Positions 10,293-22,044 of a DNA stretch of 64,000 bases are shown one piece after another. The notes under the pieces are model-generated. The model saw only the letters and a list, made by a program, of their open reading frames with translations. It had not been told where the DNA came from and ran no database searches. Made by a program: the position numbers and the translations under genes. The stretch is from Dolomedes plantarius (lineage: Eukaryota > Arthropoda > Arachnida > Araneae > Dolomedidae): the NCBI GenBank assembly GCA_907164885.2, contig OU015490.1:231802741-231866740 (forward strand), written 5' to 3'. Each line of letters opens with the position of its first letter. The first letter of the stretch is position 1.

Positions 10293-11400
10293 GGTGGGTC
10301 GAAAAAAATAAATATTTATTTTCGGAATGCTTTAGTGAGGAAAAGTTGTCTATTGTAATAAGAAGTAAAACGGCATGAAAAAAATTAAAATTTATTAATA
10401 TCTTCTGTTCGCGCATCATACCGAAAGTTTATGAAAAGTTGCAAAAATCACGATATTTTTGGAATTTTTTTCTCTTAGTTAAAACTTTTAAAACAAACAC
10501 GCTTTAGTTTTTATGTTTGTTTCATGGTTTAAAGAACCTAAATAAATTAAATTCTGATCAATAATCTAATTTTTTCCATTCGCTCAACGTCTTAGAAAAA
10601 CAGAAACTTATCAATATTTTGCAAGTTCCACTGTACTACTCTTCGTTCCTTCTGCTAGAACAAAACACAAATTCTTCCTATGTGGTTGATAAGTGTAAAA
10701 TAAGAAGAGGCAAGAGTTGTGTTAGGACGGATTTGAGAAGTCAATTCTCACCTCCTGAAGTTAGTCGGGGTCTTTTCTTTGACGGACGAGAATATGATAC
10801 TTTGTTCGTCGAAAAATTTAATTCCAAGCAATTTCGCAGGAATGTGAAAGAAGAACTCTATTATCTTATCCAGGAACCTGGGTCAACTTATAATGGACAT
10901 GCATCTGTTTCCTCTAGTTCATCAAATGATAATTCAAAACATTATATCGTTTGTCTGAACTATTAATATCACTAGATAAACTAGAAGTAGTGGGTTGTGA
11001 TGGCACTGTAACCAACACTGAATGGAAGAACGGTGTCATCCACAGACTAGAAAATCATGTAGGACCCCCGCTACAGTGGAGCATATGCATCCTGCATTTT
11101 AACGATCTTCCTTTTTGCCACATTTTCCAACATACTGATGGTCAAACTGCAGGACCTAATTCTTTTAGTGGGCCAACAAAGCAGCAGATCACTTGCTGTG
11201 AATATCTCCCTGTTGTCTATTATGAAACCATAGAATGTTCGATTTCTGATATAGGCAGGACTTTTTTAAGACCAAAAGTATTTGTTAGAATTTCAAATGT
11301 AAACACCTTGGGACATTGTCCAGAAGACTTGGCAAATAGGGTTGGTTTGGGTTTTTGGAGTTTAATGGCGCAAGGTCCATAGAGGACATGCTGCGCCACA
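10291..11400 (+). mobile_element. Decayed DNA transposon, family not identified
   Basis: The stretch starts AGGGTGGGTCG, a plausible transposon terminus directly after the TA run, and contains a broken transposase-like gene (10619-11382). No matching terminal inverted repeat could be found at the right side, so the 3' boundary is approximate. Confidence 0.4.
10619..11382 (+). pseudogene. Transposase-like protein with RNase H-like motifs, frameshifted
   Basis: Two overlapping frames (10619-10963 and about 10954-11382) together read as one protein with a frameshift near 10955. The first half has L-F-F-D-G-R around residue 58 and E-P-G-S-T-Y-N-G-H near its end. The second half has V-V-G-C-D-G-T-V-T-N-T and then W-S-I-C-I-L-H-F-N-D-L-P and G-P-N-S-F-S-G-P. 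Asp in D-G-T-x-x-N followed by W-x-x-C-x-x-H recalls the central D and CxxH of hAT-type RNase H-fold transposases. I recognise the set from many uncharacterised arthropod proteins but cannot name the family securely. No ATG is convincing as start. Confidence 0.5.
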
Positions 11401-11404
11401 CACA

Positions 11405-11820
11405 TGGTAAAACCCTAAAACTCACATATAAGTCAGCATTTTAAAACCTTACACCATTCAAATGATGATAAATATATATAGATATGGAAATACAGTTGTC
11501 AAACCAGTTAAAAGCTATATTAAAAGAAAAAGCGACTAAGTAGCCATAACGTACTACAGAGGTAATAAAGGTTACACGAATAGAGAAAAAGTTGCCATCA
11601 TAGAACGAATACATGAACGAATACATGCCATCATACACGAATAGAGAAAACACCATTTATATACAATATAAAAAATTGTATATAGATGGTGATAAAAATT
11701 AGTATACATAGTAGGTGCTAAAACCACTCATAAAAAAGGTTATAAAAAGTCATATAAAATGATGAAGTAACAGTAATACAAAAAGGGTGAAGTGTAAATA
11801 TGGAAACACCAATCACATAC
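11405..11820. other. AT-rich stretch, nothing recognised
   Basis: The only landmark is just before it: GTTTAATGGCGCAAGGTCC...GCTGCGCCA near 11355-11395, which resembles the 56-bp insertion at 16050-16105. No gene is supported. Confidence 0.35.
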
Positions 11821-11824
11821 GAAG

Positions 11825-12760
11825 AGTTAAAAGGTCCAGATAAAAACCAAACCCTTTGCGTGAAGAAATTCCCATCCAGATACAGTCAAGTGCAAGAAAA
11901 CAAATGAAACGAAAGAAGGACAGACATTAACATAAAAGAGAAAAGCAAGGACAAAACAAGAAAAAAAAGAGGAGTTAAGGCTCCTCAAAAACGACAGTAT
12001 TGTCCGAGTCCTCGGACAGAATAATTTTAAATCCATATTGTCCGCGATCCTGTGGACATATTGATTGTTCTTCAGAATATATTGAGGATCTTTTGCTTTC
12101 CTAGAGAGGCCAACACACTTTCTAGGAACAACAATTTTTTTCTTATTTCGGTTTGGAGCGAATGGTCGGTTTTCAATAACAATTTGATGAGCGGAATTTG
12201 GCAAAGAAGGTCTGGCGTTCTTGCCATACGCAGGAGGTGAATGATTCGGATTAGGAGAAATAGGATTATCTGGAGTGAAATGTGTTGGGACTTCTTTCGA
12301 CTTAGTAGCTTTTTGGGTAGTCGTCTTGGAGTTAGAATTTTGAGAAATTTTATTTTGTTGAGAAACTGATAATTTTTCAAATGAGGTTATTGACTTTTGT
12401 GGTTTATTGGTGGTGGAGTTAGGTTCTGTCTGAGTTCAGGCTGTGCATATAACTGTTTTGGAAGCCATAACAGAAGAATATGAAACTCCCAATCTGGCGC
12501 TTCTAGCTCCGATTTGTTTTTTCGCTTCTATGTACGAAATACCCTTATGGGCTATGAGAGTCTAAACCTCCTTTTCCATGATCCACTTTCTACAAGAACG
12601 TGAGTAGGATGTATGGTCGCCTTGGCAGTTGACGCATTTAGATGGCTTACTGCATGACTCTGAGGTATGGTCACGCTGGGGACAACGGGCACAAACCGCG
12701 GACCCACGACACTGCGCTTTCGAGTGTCCAAAAGTCAGTTAAACAAACCGAGTTCCTCTT
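11825..12760 (-). pseudogene. LINE (Jockey-like) ORF1 remnant with zinc knuckles
   Basis: Read on the minus strand from about 12735, the translation gives G-H-S-K-A-Q-C-R-G, then C-A-R-C-P-Q-R-D-H-T-S-E-S-C (CX2CX4HX4C) and C-V-N-C-Q-G-D-H-T-S-Y-S-R-S-C (CX2CX3HX6C). That run of knuckles followed by R-K-W-x-x-E-K-E and K-G-I-S-Y-x-E-A-K is typical of the nucleic-acid-binding ORF1 (Gag-like) protein of Jockey-clade LINEs. The downstream part (minus-strand frame 12204-11827) still reads P-K-K-K-type basic sequence. Stops and frame changes break it, for example near 12563. No endonuclease/RT ORF2 follows, so the copy is truncated. Confidence 0.72.
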
Positions 12761-13345
12761 GCGAGGCTAAATCTCCTTCAGGAAGATTTCATTCTTTAAT
12801 AATTACGAATGGTCAGAATAAAAAAAATGTTATTTGCTCGTCATTAAATTTTATTATAGCCTTACAGCGATATATATTGATAGTTTTTGTCCTATTGATA
12901 TAAAGGAAGAAAATAAAATCTTAGTTAACAAAACGAACTCCTCCTGCGACGTTAAAAGTTATTTAGTAAGATTTCATTTTTTAGTAATAACGAATGATCA
13001 GAATAATAAAAAAAAATTATTGCCTTTCACTAAATTTTATTGTATCCTTATAGTGATGGATACAGACGAGAGGATAAAATCTCAGTTTAAATAAACATGT
13101 ACATCTTGCAGGCTAAAAGTCCTTTGGTAAGATTTCATTCTTTTAATAATTGCGAATGACCCAGAAAAAAAATATCATACTCCCTTCAAAAAATTTTATT
13201 ACAGTCCTAGATTGATACATGTTAATCATTTTTCTCCTATTAAAATAAAGTAAGATGATAAAATCTAAATTAAAAAAGCGAGTTCCAGCTGTGAGGTTAA
13301 AAGACTTTTAGTAAGATTTCATTCTTAATTACTAAAGAATGATCA
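12733..13345 (+). repeat. Diverged tandem repeat, about 180-bp, four copies
   Basis: Units begin near 12738, 12924, 13085 and 13268. Each has an A-rich start, CGAGTTCC or CGAACTCC, a GAGG/GACGTTAAAAG motif, AAGATTTCATTCTTTAATAAT and ATTTTATTATAG. Indels change the spacing (186, 161, about 183). It may be a decayed minisatellite; frames across it are meaningless. Confidence 0.7.
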
Positions 13346-13755
13346 AAATGCATAGTTTTTCCCCGGAAATTCTTTCCTCTAAACAATAACATTTCTGCTG
13401 TATTAGAAAATAGGTTAATCGTCAACATAAAACTAGTTAGAAGCTTTATTGATTAAAAAGAATTAATTTCACTGATTGGTCGATGAGATTAAAAATGCAC
13501 TTCAATGGTGCATTTGAAGTGTTGTTAAGCTATATTAATCTCAACTGCAGGTTGAGTAATCTTAAAATAAAAGTTCAGGAAATCTATTTGTAATTCCACT
13601 AACTTTGGGAACTGGTACTGTTATCACATGTATGCAAATAACATTTTTAAAACTGATATAAATATTCCGTGCGTGAGGCTCACCTTTTTTCTAAAAATAA
13701 TTAGAACATATACACATCAATAGATGCAAATAAAACAAACATACGTACACACACA

Positions 13756-13793
<38 letters not shown>

Positions 13794-14088
13794 GAGTTTG
13801 GAGGAATAGGTGTAATTAATGAAAAGTTCAACTTTATTAGGCAGTTTCGGAATTTTTACTAACAGTCATAATTAAATAAATTTCCAATTTCTATGTGTAA
13901 TTATAAGAACTACAAATGAATTAACGTTGATGAAGGGCAAAAGTCTCTTTTCTGAATTTTGTTTTTCATTCAGGAAATCAGGTCGTTATGAAATAATTCA
14001 CCAAACATAAAAATAACAAACTGATACATCTACCTTTTATCGTATAGGGCCACCGCGAACATGCAGAAATGTCAAAAGACGACGTGGC
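13346..14088. other. AT-rich stretch with a TA microsatellite
   Basis: A TA run lies at about 13758-13791, flanked by ACACAC. Otherwise no gene or bounded repeat is visible. Confidence 0.4.
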
Positions 14089-14119
14089 ATGAACTCGACT
14101 AATGTCTGGAGGTATCCTG

Positions 14120-14235
14120 GAGGCAATTCACACCATCCTGCAATCGTGCGGAAATTTCATAACAAAACTTTTCCTCAGCGATGGGTCAGACGAGAAGGGT
14201 GGATATTCTTGCCTCTGCGGTCTAAAGAGACCGTA
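14120..14235 (+). pseudogene. Possible DDE transposase fragment
   Basis: The translation contains N-S-H-H-P-A-I-V-R-K-F-H-N-K-T-F-P-Q-R-W-V-R-R-E-G. This resembles the stretch just upstream of the W-P-P-R-S-P-D motif in the transposase family seen at 8608-8970 (H-x-x-V-R-x-F-L-N-x-x-F-P-x-R-W-x-G-R). The catalytic motif itself is not recognisable after it. The call rests on one short motif. Confidence 0.35.
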
Positions 14236-14585
14236 AGCACCGATGAGCTTGACAAAAGTTATATTACGCACATGATAATAATTTTGCTTCGAATAGTTTC
14301 ATTTGTATATGATAATAACATTGTGCCAAAATTTACATTTCCTTTCTACATTACATTTCTTTTTACATTAAATCCCCCCACACCACACCTTAAAAACTAT
14401 TTTAATGTAACAGCCAAACAATTTTTACATATTTCAAAGTTTTAATTCACATGTCATTATATAAAATAGTTAAAAAGTAAAAATGCAAAAAAATTCAAAA
14501 AATCACCTCTGACGGATACCTTAACAATAAAACAGTATTTCCAATATTATTAAAGATCTGATCTTGCTTAATTTTAATAATTATG

Positions 14586-16345
14586 CAAAGCTATGGTGAA
14601 TTTTTCTGTCTGTAATTTGGTAATTGAACCCAATGGGAGATTTCTGAATTTTATTCACATAAAAATAGGTCATTATATGCAAAGCCATGATTTTTTCAGG
14701 AATATTTGTACACTTTTTTCTTTAATTTTACTTTGAAGCCTAAATTAAATATTCAGGGACAATGAAAAAAACGAAAAATTAAGATTCATACAAAACTAAG
14801 CGCTCTTAATTTCTCGACGCCTAATCTCTAGACGCGTACTTTCACAGGTAAATAAAAAAAGAATTAAAACAAATAAGCACTAACATATCTGTGGTAAGAA
14901 AAGTGACCTCGCAGAATTTTAATCTTGATACAAAGCTATGGTGACTTTTTCTTTCTGTAATTTGCTAATTGCACTTAATAAGATATTTCTGAATTCTATT
15001 TACTTAAAAATAGGTGATAATATGCAATGCCACGATTTTTTTAGGAATAATTCTAAACTTTCTATTGTAATTGCATTTTGAAGCATTAATTAAACATTCA
15101 GTGAAAATGAAAAACCGAAAAATTAAGAATCCTACAAACTAAGCGCTCTTAATTTCTCGACGTCTAATCTTCTAGATACTTACTTTCCCAGGTAAATAAA
15201 AGATAATTAAAACAAATAAGCACTAACTTATCTGTGCTAAGAAAAATTAACTCGCAGAATTTTAATCTTGATGCAAAGGTATGGTGAATTTTTCTATCTG
15301 TAATTTGCTAATTGCATCTAATAAGAGATTTCTGAATTCTATTCACTATAAAATAGGTGATAATGTGCAAGGCCATAATTTTTTCAGGAATATTTCTACA
15401 TTTTCTTCTTTAATTTTATTTTGAAGCCTTAATTAAATATTCAGTGAAAATGAAAATCCGAAAACTTAAAAGTCATATAAACTAAGCTCTGTTAATTTCT
15501 CGACGTCTAATCTATAGACCCGTACTTTCACAGGCAAATAAAAAAGCATTAAAACTAATACGCACCAACTAGTCTGTGGTAAGAAAAATGACCTCGCAGA
15601 ATTTTAACCTTGATGCAAAGCTATGGTGAATTTTTCTTTCAGTAATTTGCTGATTGCACCCAATAAGATATTTCCGAATTCTATCCACTCAAAAATAGGA
15701 CATAATATGCAAAGCCCTGATTTTTTCAAGAATATTTCTACACTCTCTTCTTTAATTTTATTTTGAAGCCTAAATCAAATATTCAGTGAAAATGAAAAAC
15801 CGAAAAATTAAGAATCATATAAAACTAAGCGCTCTTAATATCTCGACGTCTGATCTCTAAACCCGAACTTTCGCAGGCAAATAAAAAAGAATTAAAACAT
15901 ATAAGCACAAACTTATATGTGGTCAGAAAAATGACCTCGCAAAATTTTAATCTTGAAGCAAAACTATGGTGAATTTTTCTGTCTGTAATTTGCTAATTGC
16001 ACCGAATTAGATATTTCTGAATTTTATTCATTTAAAAATAGGTCATTATCTGGTTGGTTGTTTGGGATTTAATGGTGAAATGTCCGGAGACGACATCCTG
16101 CGCCAGTCATTATATGCAATGCCATGATTTTTTCAGGAATATTTCCACACTTTCTCCTTTAATTTTAAGCGGAAACAATAATTAAATATTCAGTGAAAAG
16201 GAATCCAAGAAACCGTATAAGTCATATAAACTAATCTTTCTTAATTTCTCGGGGTCTATCTATAGACGTTTACTTTCACGGGGAAATTAAAAAGGAATTA
16301 AAAACATAAGCACTAGCTAATCTGTGGTAAGTAAAGTACAAAGGA
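14586..16345 (+). repeat. Satellite-like tandem array, 343-bp unit, five copies
   Basis: CAAAGCTATGGTGA or close variants occur at 14586, 14931, 15274, 15616 and 15959: spacings 345, 343, 342 and 343. Other shared landmarks are TTCTCGACGTCTAATCT, TTTCACAGGTAAATAAAA and GACCTCGCAGAATTTTAAT. Divergence between copies is roughly 5-10 % by eye, so the array is not recent. The fifth copy carries a 56-bp insertion. Confidence 0.9.
16050..16105 (+). mobile_element. 56-bp insertion with 8-bp target duplication
   Basis: GTCATTAT occurs at 16042-16049 and 16106-16113 around a 56-bp segment that the four other 343-bp units lack. The segment contains GTTTGGGATTTAATGG and ends CATCCTGCGCCA. A related sequence lies near 11340-11395 (TTTAATGGCGCAAGGTCC and GCTGCGCCA). 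It is probably a short retroposed fragment of a SINE; its family is not certain. Confidence 0.65.
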
Positions 16346-17838
16346 AATTTCCTTACAGATTAACACTGACAGTGAAGATGTGTAATACCAGATAGTTCCC
16401 AAGACTATGCCAAAACTAAAAAAAAAGAAAAGAAAGAAACATAATTACATTTTCTGACCTAAATGAATGGGAAATTCCGCTGCCATTTAAATCATCAAAA
16501 GAACTTATATGCGCTTCCTGAACTAGCGAAGTTAAGCTTTATGCAAGCGTTACACCTCTTTTCTCCACATTAGCCAGACCTTACAAATCAGCAATATACA
16601 AGTTTAGTTATATTATTGCAATCATATAATAATAACCTTTTTTTCTTTCGTACTCACTTCTATATTACTTTCACTATACTTTATATATGTTACCTGATTA
16701 CATGTTCCTGGTCCATTTTAAAAGGTACAGATTCAGCGTTACATAATATTTTTTAAGGCTGCTGTGTATTAACACTAACGCTCACTTCAATGTATAGCTA
16801 TGTAGGAAATTTGTTTACTATTTACATCTACATAAATGCTAATAATACAAAAATGGCATTTTCAGTTAGCGTAAACTTTTCTGTATCTTGAAACAAGATT
16901 CATTTTATAAATTTTGTCCACCAAAGAAATTTATAAGCGATTAAAATACACTATACCAGATTTTTATTCCCGAATAATTTACATTTTAAAGGACTTTTTG
17001 CATTTATTCTTTAAAAAAACAAAAAAAATGCCCCAAAGTGTAAAATTTCTTTCTCTACTACGGAGTAATTTTTCTTTTACTCTTTGAATCCAAGTCGGCA
17101 ATCCTTGGACACATTTTCTTCATCGGTTTACATTGAAGCGAGCGAATCCAGCAGGGTTTTTACACAACGGCCTTAACTTGTGTTTAAAAGCATTATTTCA
17201 GATTACATACTTCCCAAAGCTATTGAATGCATGTATTCTCTGGAATACGGGACATTAGTATGTATATAAATTTAAATTTATTTTTCCCACTCTCCACTTC
17301 TGAAATTCCGAAAAGCCTTCATCGCGAAATGTGCTTCTAACTGAAGTTTTAATTAAATTACTCCAAAAGCTTAATATGTTACGCGGAAAGTACAATTAAT
17401 GTGTTAAAATATTTATAGTTCGAAATCCAGAAAAATCTTGAAATTGTAATCAAGTTTACTAGTCAAAACAAATAATTTGATTCACATCCTTAGATTTTAT
17501 CTCGTTGGTGATATTTTTGTCATAAGTATAGCTATATTAAGACTGAAATAGGACAGTGCATAATTAATAAGATTTGTTTTAATTTCAACCCTATTAATTC
17601 ATAAAAATGGAAAACTGGAATCGTAGATTGAAAGAGGATAAATGTATTATATCATTTCAAAGCATCAATACCCTCTTAGACCACCTTCCATTTGCAATCA
17701 TTGCTTCGACTCATCTGGGCAAGTTTTCGGCAAATCTGTGGTCCGCTGGTATGTGTCTTCATTCCTCGATTAAAACCACTGCCAGAAATCTGTAACCCCT
17801 TAGTGTTCAATAGGATTGCGATAGAGACACATTGCTGG

Positions 17839-17841
<3 letters not shown>
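16346..17841. other. AT-rich stretch, nothing recognised
   Basis: Two short overlapping frames at 17607-17922 run into a TA microsatellite (about 17842-17872) and have no recognisable domain. No gene is supported. Confidence 0.4.
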
Positions 17842-17874
<33 letters not shown>

Positions 17875-17875
<1 letters not shown>

Positions 17876-20598
17876 CTATACTAATATATAAAGAGAGAGG
17901 GGATTTTGTACGTGGAGGGTAATCTTCAGAACCACTGTACCTATTTGAAAAATTCTTTCACTGTTTGAAAGGTACATTATTCCAGATGGACATAGGCTAT
18001 ATATTATGTATATCTAATCAGTAGAAATAAAGTTAGGGGCTTAATCCTAACAATCTCCATTGTTACCGCTACTGTCCTCTACCGCTTTTTGTATCTTTAA
18101 CGATCCTTAGCGTGGTGCTATCTATACTAATATATAAAGAGAGAGGGGATTTTGTACGTGGAGGGTAATCTTCAGAACCACTGTACCTATTTGAAAAATT
18201 CTTTCACTGTTTGAAAGGTACATTATTCCAGATGGACATAGGCTATATATTATGTATATCTAATCAGTAGAAATAAAGTTAGGGGCTTCATCCTAACAAT
18301 TTCCATTGTTACCGCTACTGTCCTCTACCGCTTTTTGTGGCGAAGTCTTCAACGATTCTTAGCGTGGTGCTATCTATACTAATATATAAAGAGAGAGGGG
18401 ATTTTGTACGTGGAGGGTAATCTTCAGAACCACTGTACCTATTTGAAAAATTCTTTCACTGTTTGAAAGGTACATTATTCCAGATGGACATAGGCTATAT
18501 ATTATGTATATCTAATCAGTAGAAATAAAGTTAGGGGCTTAATCCTAACAATCTCCATTGTTACCGCTACTGTCCTCTACCGCTTTTTGTATCTTTAACG
18601 ATCCTTAGCGTGGTGCTATCTATACTAATATTTAAAGAGAGAGGGGATTTTGTACGTGGAGGGTAATCTTCAGAACCACTGTACCTATTTGAAAAATTCT
18701 TTCACTGTTTGAAACGTACATTATTCCAGATGGACATAGGCTATATATTATGTATATCTAATCAGTAGAAATAAAGTTAGGGGCTTAATCCTAACAATCT
18801 CCATTGTTACCGCTACTGTCCTCTACCGCTTTTTGTATCTTTAACGATCCTTAGCGTGGTGCTATCTATAGTAATATATAAAGAGAGAGGGGATTTTGTA
18901 CGTGGAGGGTAATCTTCAGAACCACTGTACCTATTTGAAAAATTCTTTCACTGTTTGAAAGGTACATTATTCCAGATGGACATAGGCTATATATTATGTA
19001 TATCTAATCAGTAGAAATAAAGTTAGGGGCTTAATCCTAACAATCTCCATTGTTACCGCTACTGTCCTCTACAGCTTTTTGTATCTTTTACGATCCTTAG
19101 CGTGGTGCTATCTATACTAATATATAAAGAGAGAGGGGATTTTGTACGTGGAGGGTAATCTTCAGAACCACTGTACCTATTTGAAAAATTCTTTCACTGT
19201 TTGAAAGGTACATTATTCCAGATGGACATAGGCTATATATTATGTATATCTAATCAGTAGAAATAAAGTTAGGGGCTTAATCCTAACAATCTCCATTGTT
19301 ACCGCTACTGTCCTCTACCGCTTTTTGTATCTTTAACGATCCTTAGCGTGGTGCTATCTATACTAATATATAAAGAGAGAGGGGATTTTGTACGTGGAGG
19401 GTAATCTTCAGAACCACTGTACCTATTTGAAAAATTCTTTCACTGTTTGAAAGGTACATTATTCCAGATGGACATAGGCTATATATTATGTATATCTAAT
19501 CAGTAGAAATAAAGTTAGGGGCTTCATCCTAACAATTTCCATTGTTACCGCTACTGTCCTCTACCGCTTTTTGTGGCGAAGTCTTCAACGATTCTTAGCG
19601 TGGTGCTATCTATACTAATATATAAAGAGAGAGGGGATTTTGTACGTGGAGGGTAATCTTCAGAACCACTGTACCTATTTGAAAAATTCTTTCACTGTTT
19701 GAAAGGTACATTATTCCAGATGGACATAGGCTATATATTATGTATATCTAATCAGTAGAAATAAAGTTAGGGGCTTCATCCTAACAATTTCCATTGTTAC
19801 CGCTACTGTCCTCTACCGCTTTTTGTGGCGAAGTCTTCAACGATCCTTAGCGTGGTGCTATCTATACTAATATATAAAGAGAGAGGGGATTTTGTACGTG
19901 GAGGGTAATCTTCAGAACCACTGTACCTATTTGAAAAATTCTTTCACTGTTTGAAAGGTACATTATTCCAGATGGACATAGGCTATATATTATGTATATC
20001 TAATCAGTAGAAATAAAGTTAGGGGCTTAATCCTAACAATCTCCATTGTTACCGCTACTGTCCTCTACCGCTTTTTGTATCTTTAACGATCCTTAGCGTG
20101 GTGCTATCTATAGTAATATATAAAGAGAGAGGGGATTTTGTACGTGGAGGGTAATCTTCAGAACCACTGTACCTATTTGAAAAATTCTTTCACTGTTTGA
20201 AAGGTACATTATTCCAGATGGACATAGGCTATATATTATGTATATCTAATCAGTAGAAATAAAGTTAGGGGCTTAATCCTAACAATCTCCATTGTTACCG
20301 CTACTGTCCTCTACCGCTTTTTGTATCTTTTACGATCCTTAGCGTGGTGCTATCTATACTAATATATAAAGAGAGAGGGGATTTTGTACGTGGAGGGTAA
20401 TCTTCAGAACCACTGTACCTATTTGAAAAATTCTTTCACTGTTTGAAAGGTACATTATTCCAGATGGACATAGGCTATATATTATGTATATCTAATCAGT
20501 AGAAATAAAGTTAGGGGCTTAATCCTAACAATCTCCATTGTTACCGCTACTGTCCTCTACCGCTTTTTGTATCTTTAACGATCCTTAGCGTGGTGCTA
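17875..20598 (+). repeat. Tandem array of 11 units (246/252 bp) with Helitron-like edges
   Basis: Units start TCTATACTAATATATAAAG at 17875, 18121, 18373, 18619, 18865, 19111, 19357, 19609, 19861, 20107 and 20353. Eight are 246 bp and three are 252 bp; the 252-bp form has GGCGAAGTCTTCAACGAT in place of ATCTTTAACGAT near its end. Most units differ at only a few positions. Each starts with TC after an A and ends with the small palindrome TAGCGTGGTGCTA, so a unit may be a miniature Helitron/Helentron-type element repeated head to tail. Units 5 and 10 share two private changes (a G in TATAGTAATAT, and TCTTTTACG), suggesting blocks of several units were duplicated. A 65-bp piece of a unit recurs at 24828-24892. 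Confidence 0.92.
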
Positions 20599-20602
20599 TC
20601 TA

Positions 20603-21251
20603 TCTATATATATAAAACAGTTCCGTAACTGACTCATTCATTCATTCATTCATTCATTCATTCACTGACTGACTGACATACAACGCACAGACCAAACCGC
20701 TGGACCTAAAGGGCTGAAATTTTGCATGGCGATTTTTCTAATAGTGTAGGGGTGCACTAAGAAAGATTTTTCAAAAATTCTTCTTAGATTTTTTTAAATT
20801 AAATTTTTAAGCTGTTTTTTAAACTTTTTTTACGTTTGCTTTTAAAATAATGCATGGGGGGTTATAAAATTTATATCACGAGAAAGATCATAAAAATTCC
20901 TTCAAAATGAAATTTTTTTCGAATTTTTACCTCCATTTCCTGATTTTTGGTGAATTTTTAAAGATTAATTTTTAGAATTTAATTTATTAAATGTTGATCA
21001 CGTGATTTCTTTTTCTGGTACTTTCAATAAATTTATCGTCACGTGCGTAACAATTAAATAGACAAAAAAAATACTTTTTTCCCTTGCTAATACGGCAGAC
21101 GATTGGACATTATCCAAAAAAATATTGAAATACAATAAAAGATATTATGTTCCTCAAACTGTAGTATATTCTTTCGTAGGCATTAATTGCATACATGGAC
21201 CGCTGTATTTAATTTGAATGTACTCCGTAGCGAAGCGCGGGTTTTCAGCTA

Positions 21252-21252
<1 letters not shown>
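20603..21252 (+). mobile_element. Non-autonomous Helitron, family A (copy A)
   Basis: It starts TCTATATATATAAAACAG after A, has an ATTC repeat (six to seven copies) in the head, and ends CCGTAGCGAAGCGCGGG then TTTTCAGCTAG before T. TC start, short 3' hairpin and CTAG end fit a Helitron. It has no Rep/helicase gene. It sits directly at the end of the 246-bp array. Confidence 0.85.
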
Positions 21253-21321
<69 letters not shown>

Positions 21322-21346
21322 GTGTGTGTGTGTGTGTGTGTGTGTA
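21253..21346. repeat. (TA)n(TG)n microsatellite, copy A
   Basis: TA repeats grade through TATG into TG repeats immediately after the Helitron CTAG end. The copy-B counterpart (25547-25649) is about 10 bp longer. Confidence 0.9.
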
Positions 21347-21924
21347 TTATTCTTCAAATCATGGATTCAAACCATTCCACACATCTCGAAGTAGGGAATG
21401 GAGTCTTGACATGAATCTGTTAGGAATTACTACTTCATTGTAGGATGTGTAAAATTATTTTAACTTTTTATATACATCTCAGTGTGAGGGTCCGAGGTAG
21501 TCGAATTGTAGCGCGTTGGCTTTCGGTGCGGAGGGTGCTCGGATTGTATCCCTGCAAGAGCCGTTAACCCATTTAAGAATGGCGTTGAGAAAACGAGCAT
21601 TAATGTCTGTATTTTTTAAAGGCATGTTCTAAGTTTTGTACGTCTGAAGTAACATTTTTATTTTATTCTCTATACTTTAATTTATCATAATAATTTTGTT
21701 GTTTCCACATTTGCCCGCTTTTAGCAATTGCAAAATATTGATTTTTGCTGGTGTTTTGAAAGGGAAAAAATGACTAATTTCAAATAATAACCTTAGATAG
21801 CAGCACATGTTAAATTTCCAATTTGATGCTTGTTCCGAGTTTACTAGAGACTAAAGAACAAAATGGCTTCAACAGGTAAGGCATAATTTTTTTTTTTATG
21901 TTTCTCAATTCATGTTTTTAAAAA

Positions 21925-21942
21925 TGTTGCGAAAACGCAACA
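21925..21942. repeat. Internal hairpin palindrome, left (copy A)
   Basis: TGTTGCGAAAACGCAACA is a perfect 7-bp stem with an AAAA loop (8 bp with the outer A and T). Its mate at 22706-22723 is identical. Flanks on the two are reverse complements (CATCAGTCC right of one, GGACTGATG left of the other), so the pair forms an internal inverted repeat. Confidence 0.85.
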
Positions 21943-22044
21943 TCAGTCCTATGTGTATTACTGAATTCCAATGTCTATTATTAGTGCTGCCTAGTTTTTA
22001 TGCTGTAGATTGGTATTTTTTTCATTTGAGATAAGTTTGTCTCT

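Noticed and set aside
17875..20598. CRISPR-like array
   Set aside because: Repeats are 246-252 bp and adjoin each other with no spacers, in a eukaryotic genome.
21863..21875. ATGGCTTCAACA shared with the start of gene 1 (ATGGCTTCAACACGC)
   Set aside because: Twelve bases of match with no similarity before or after; taken as chance.
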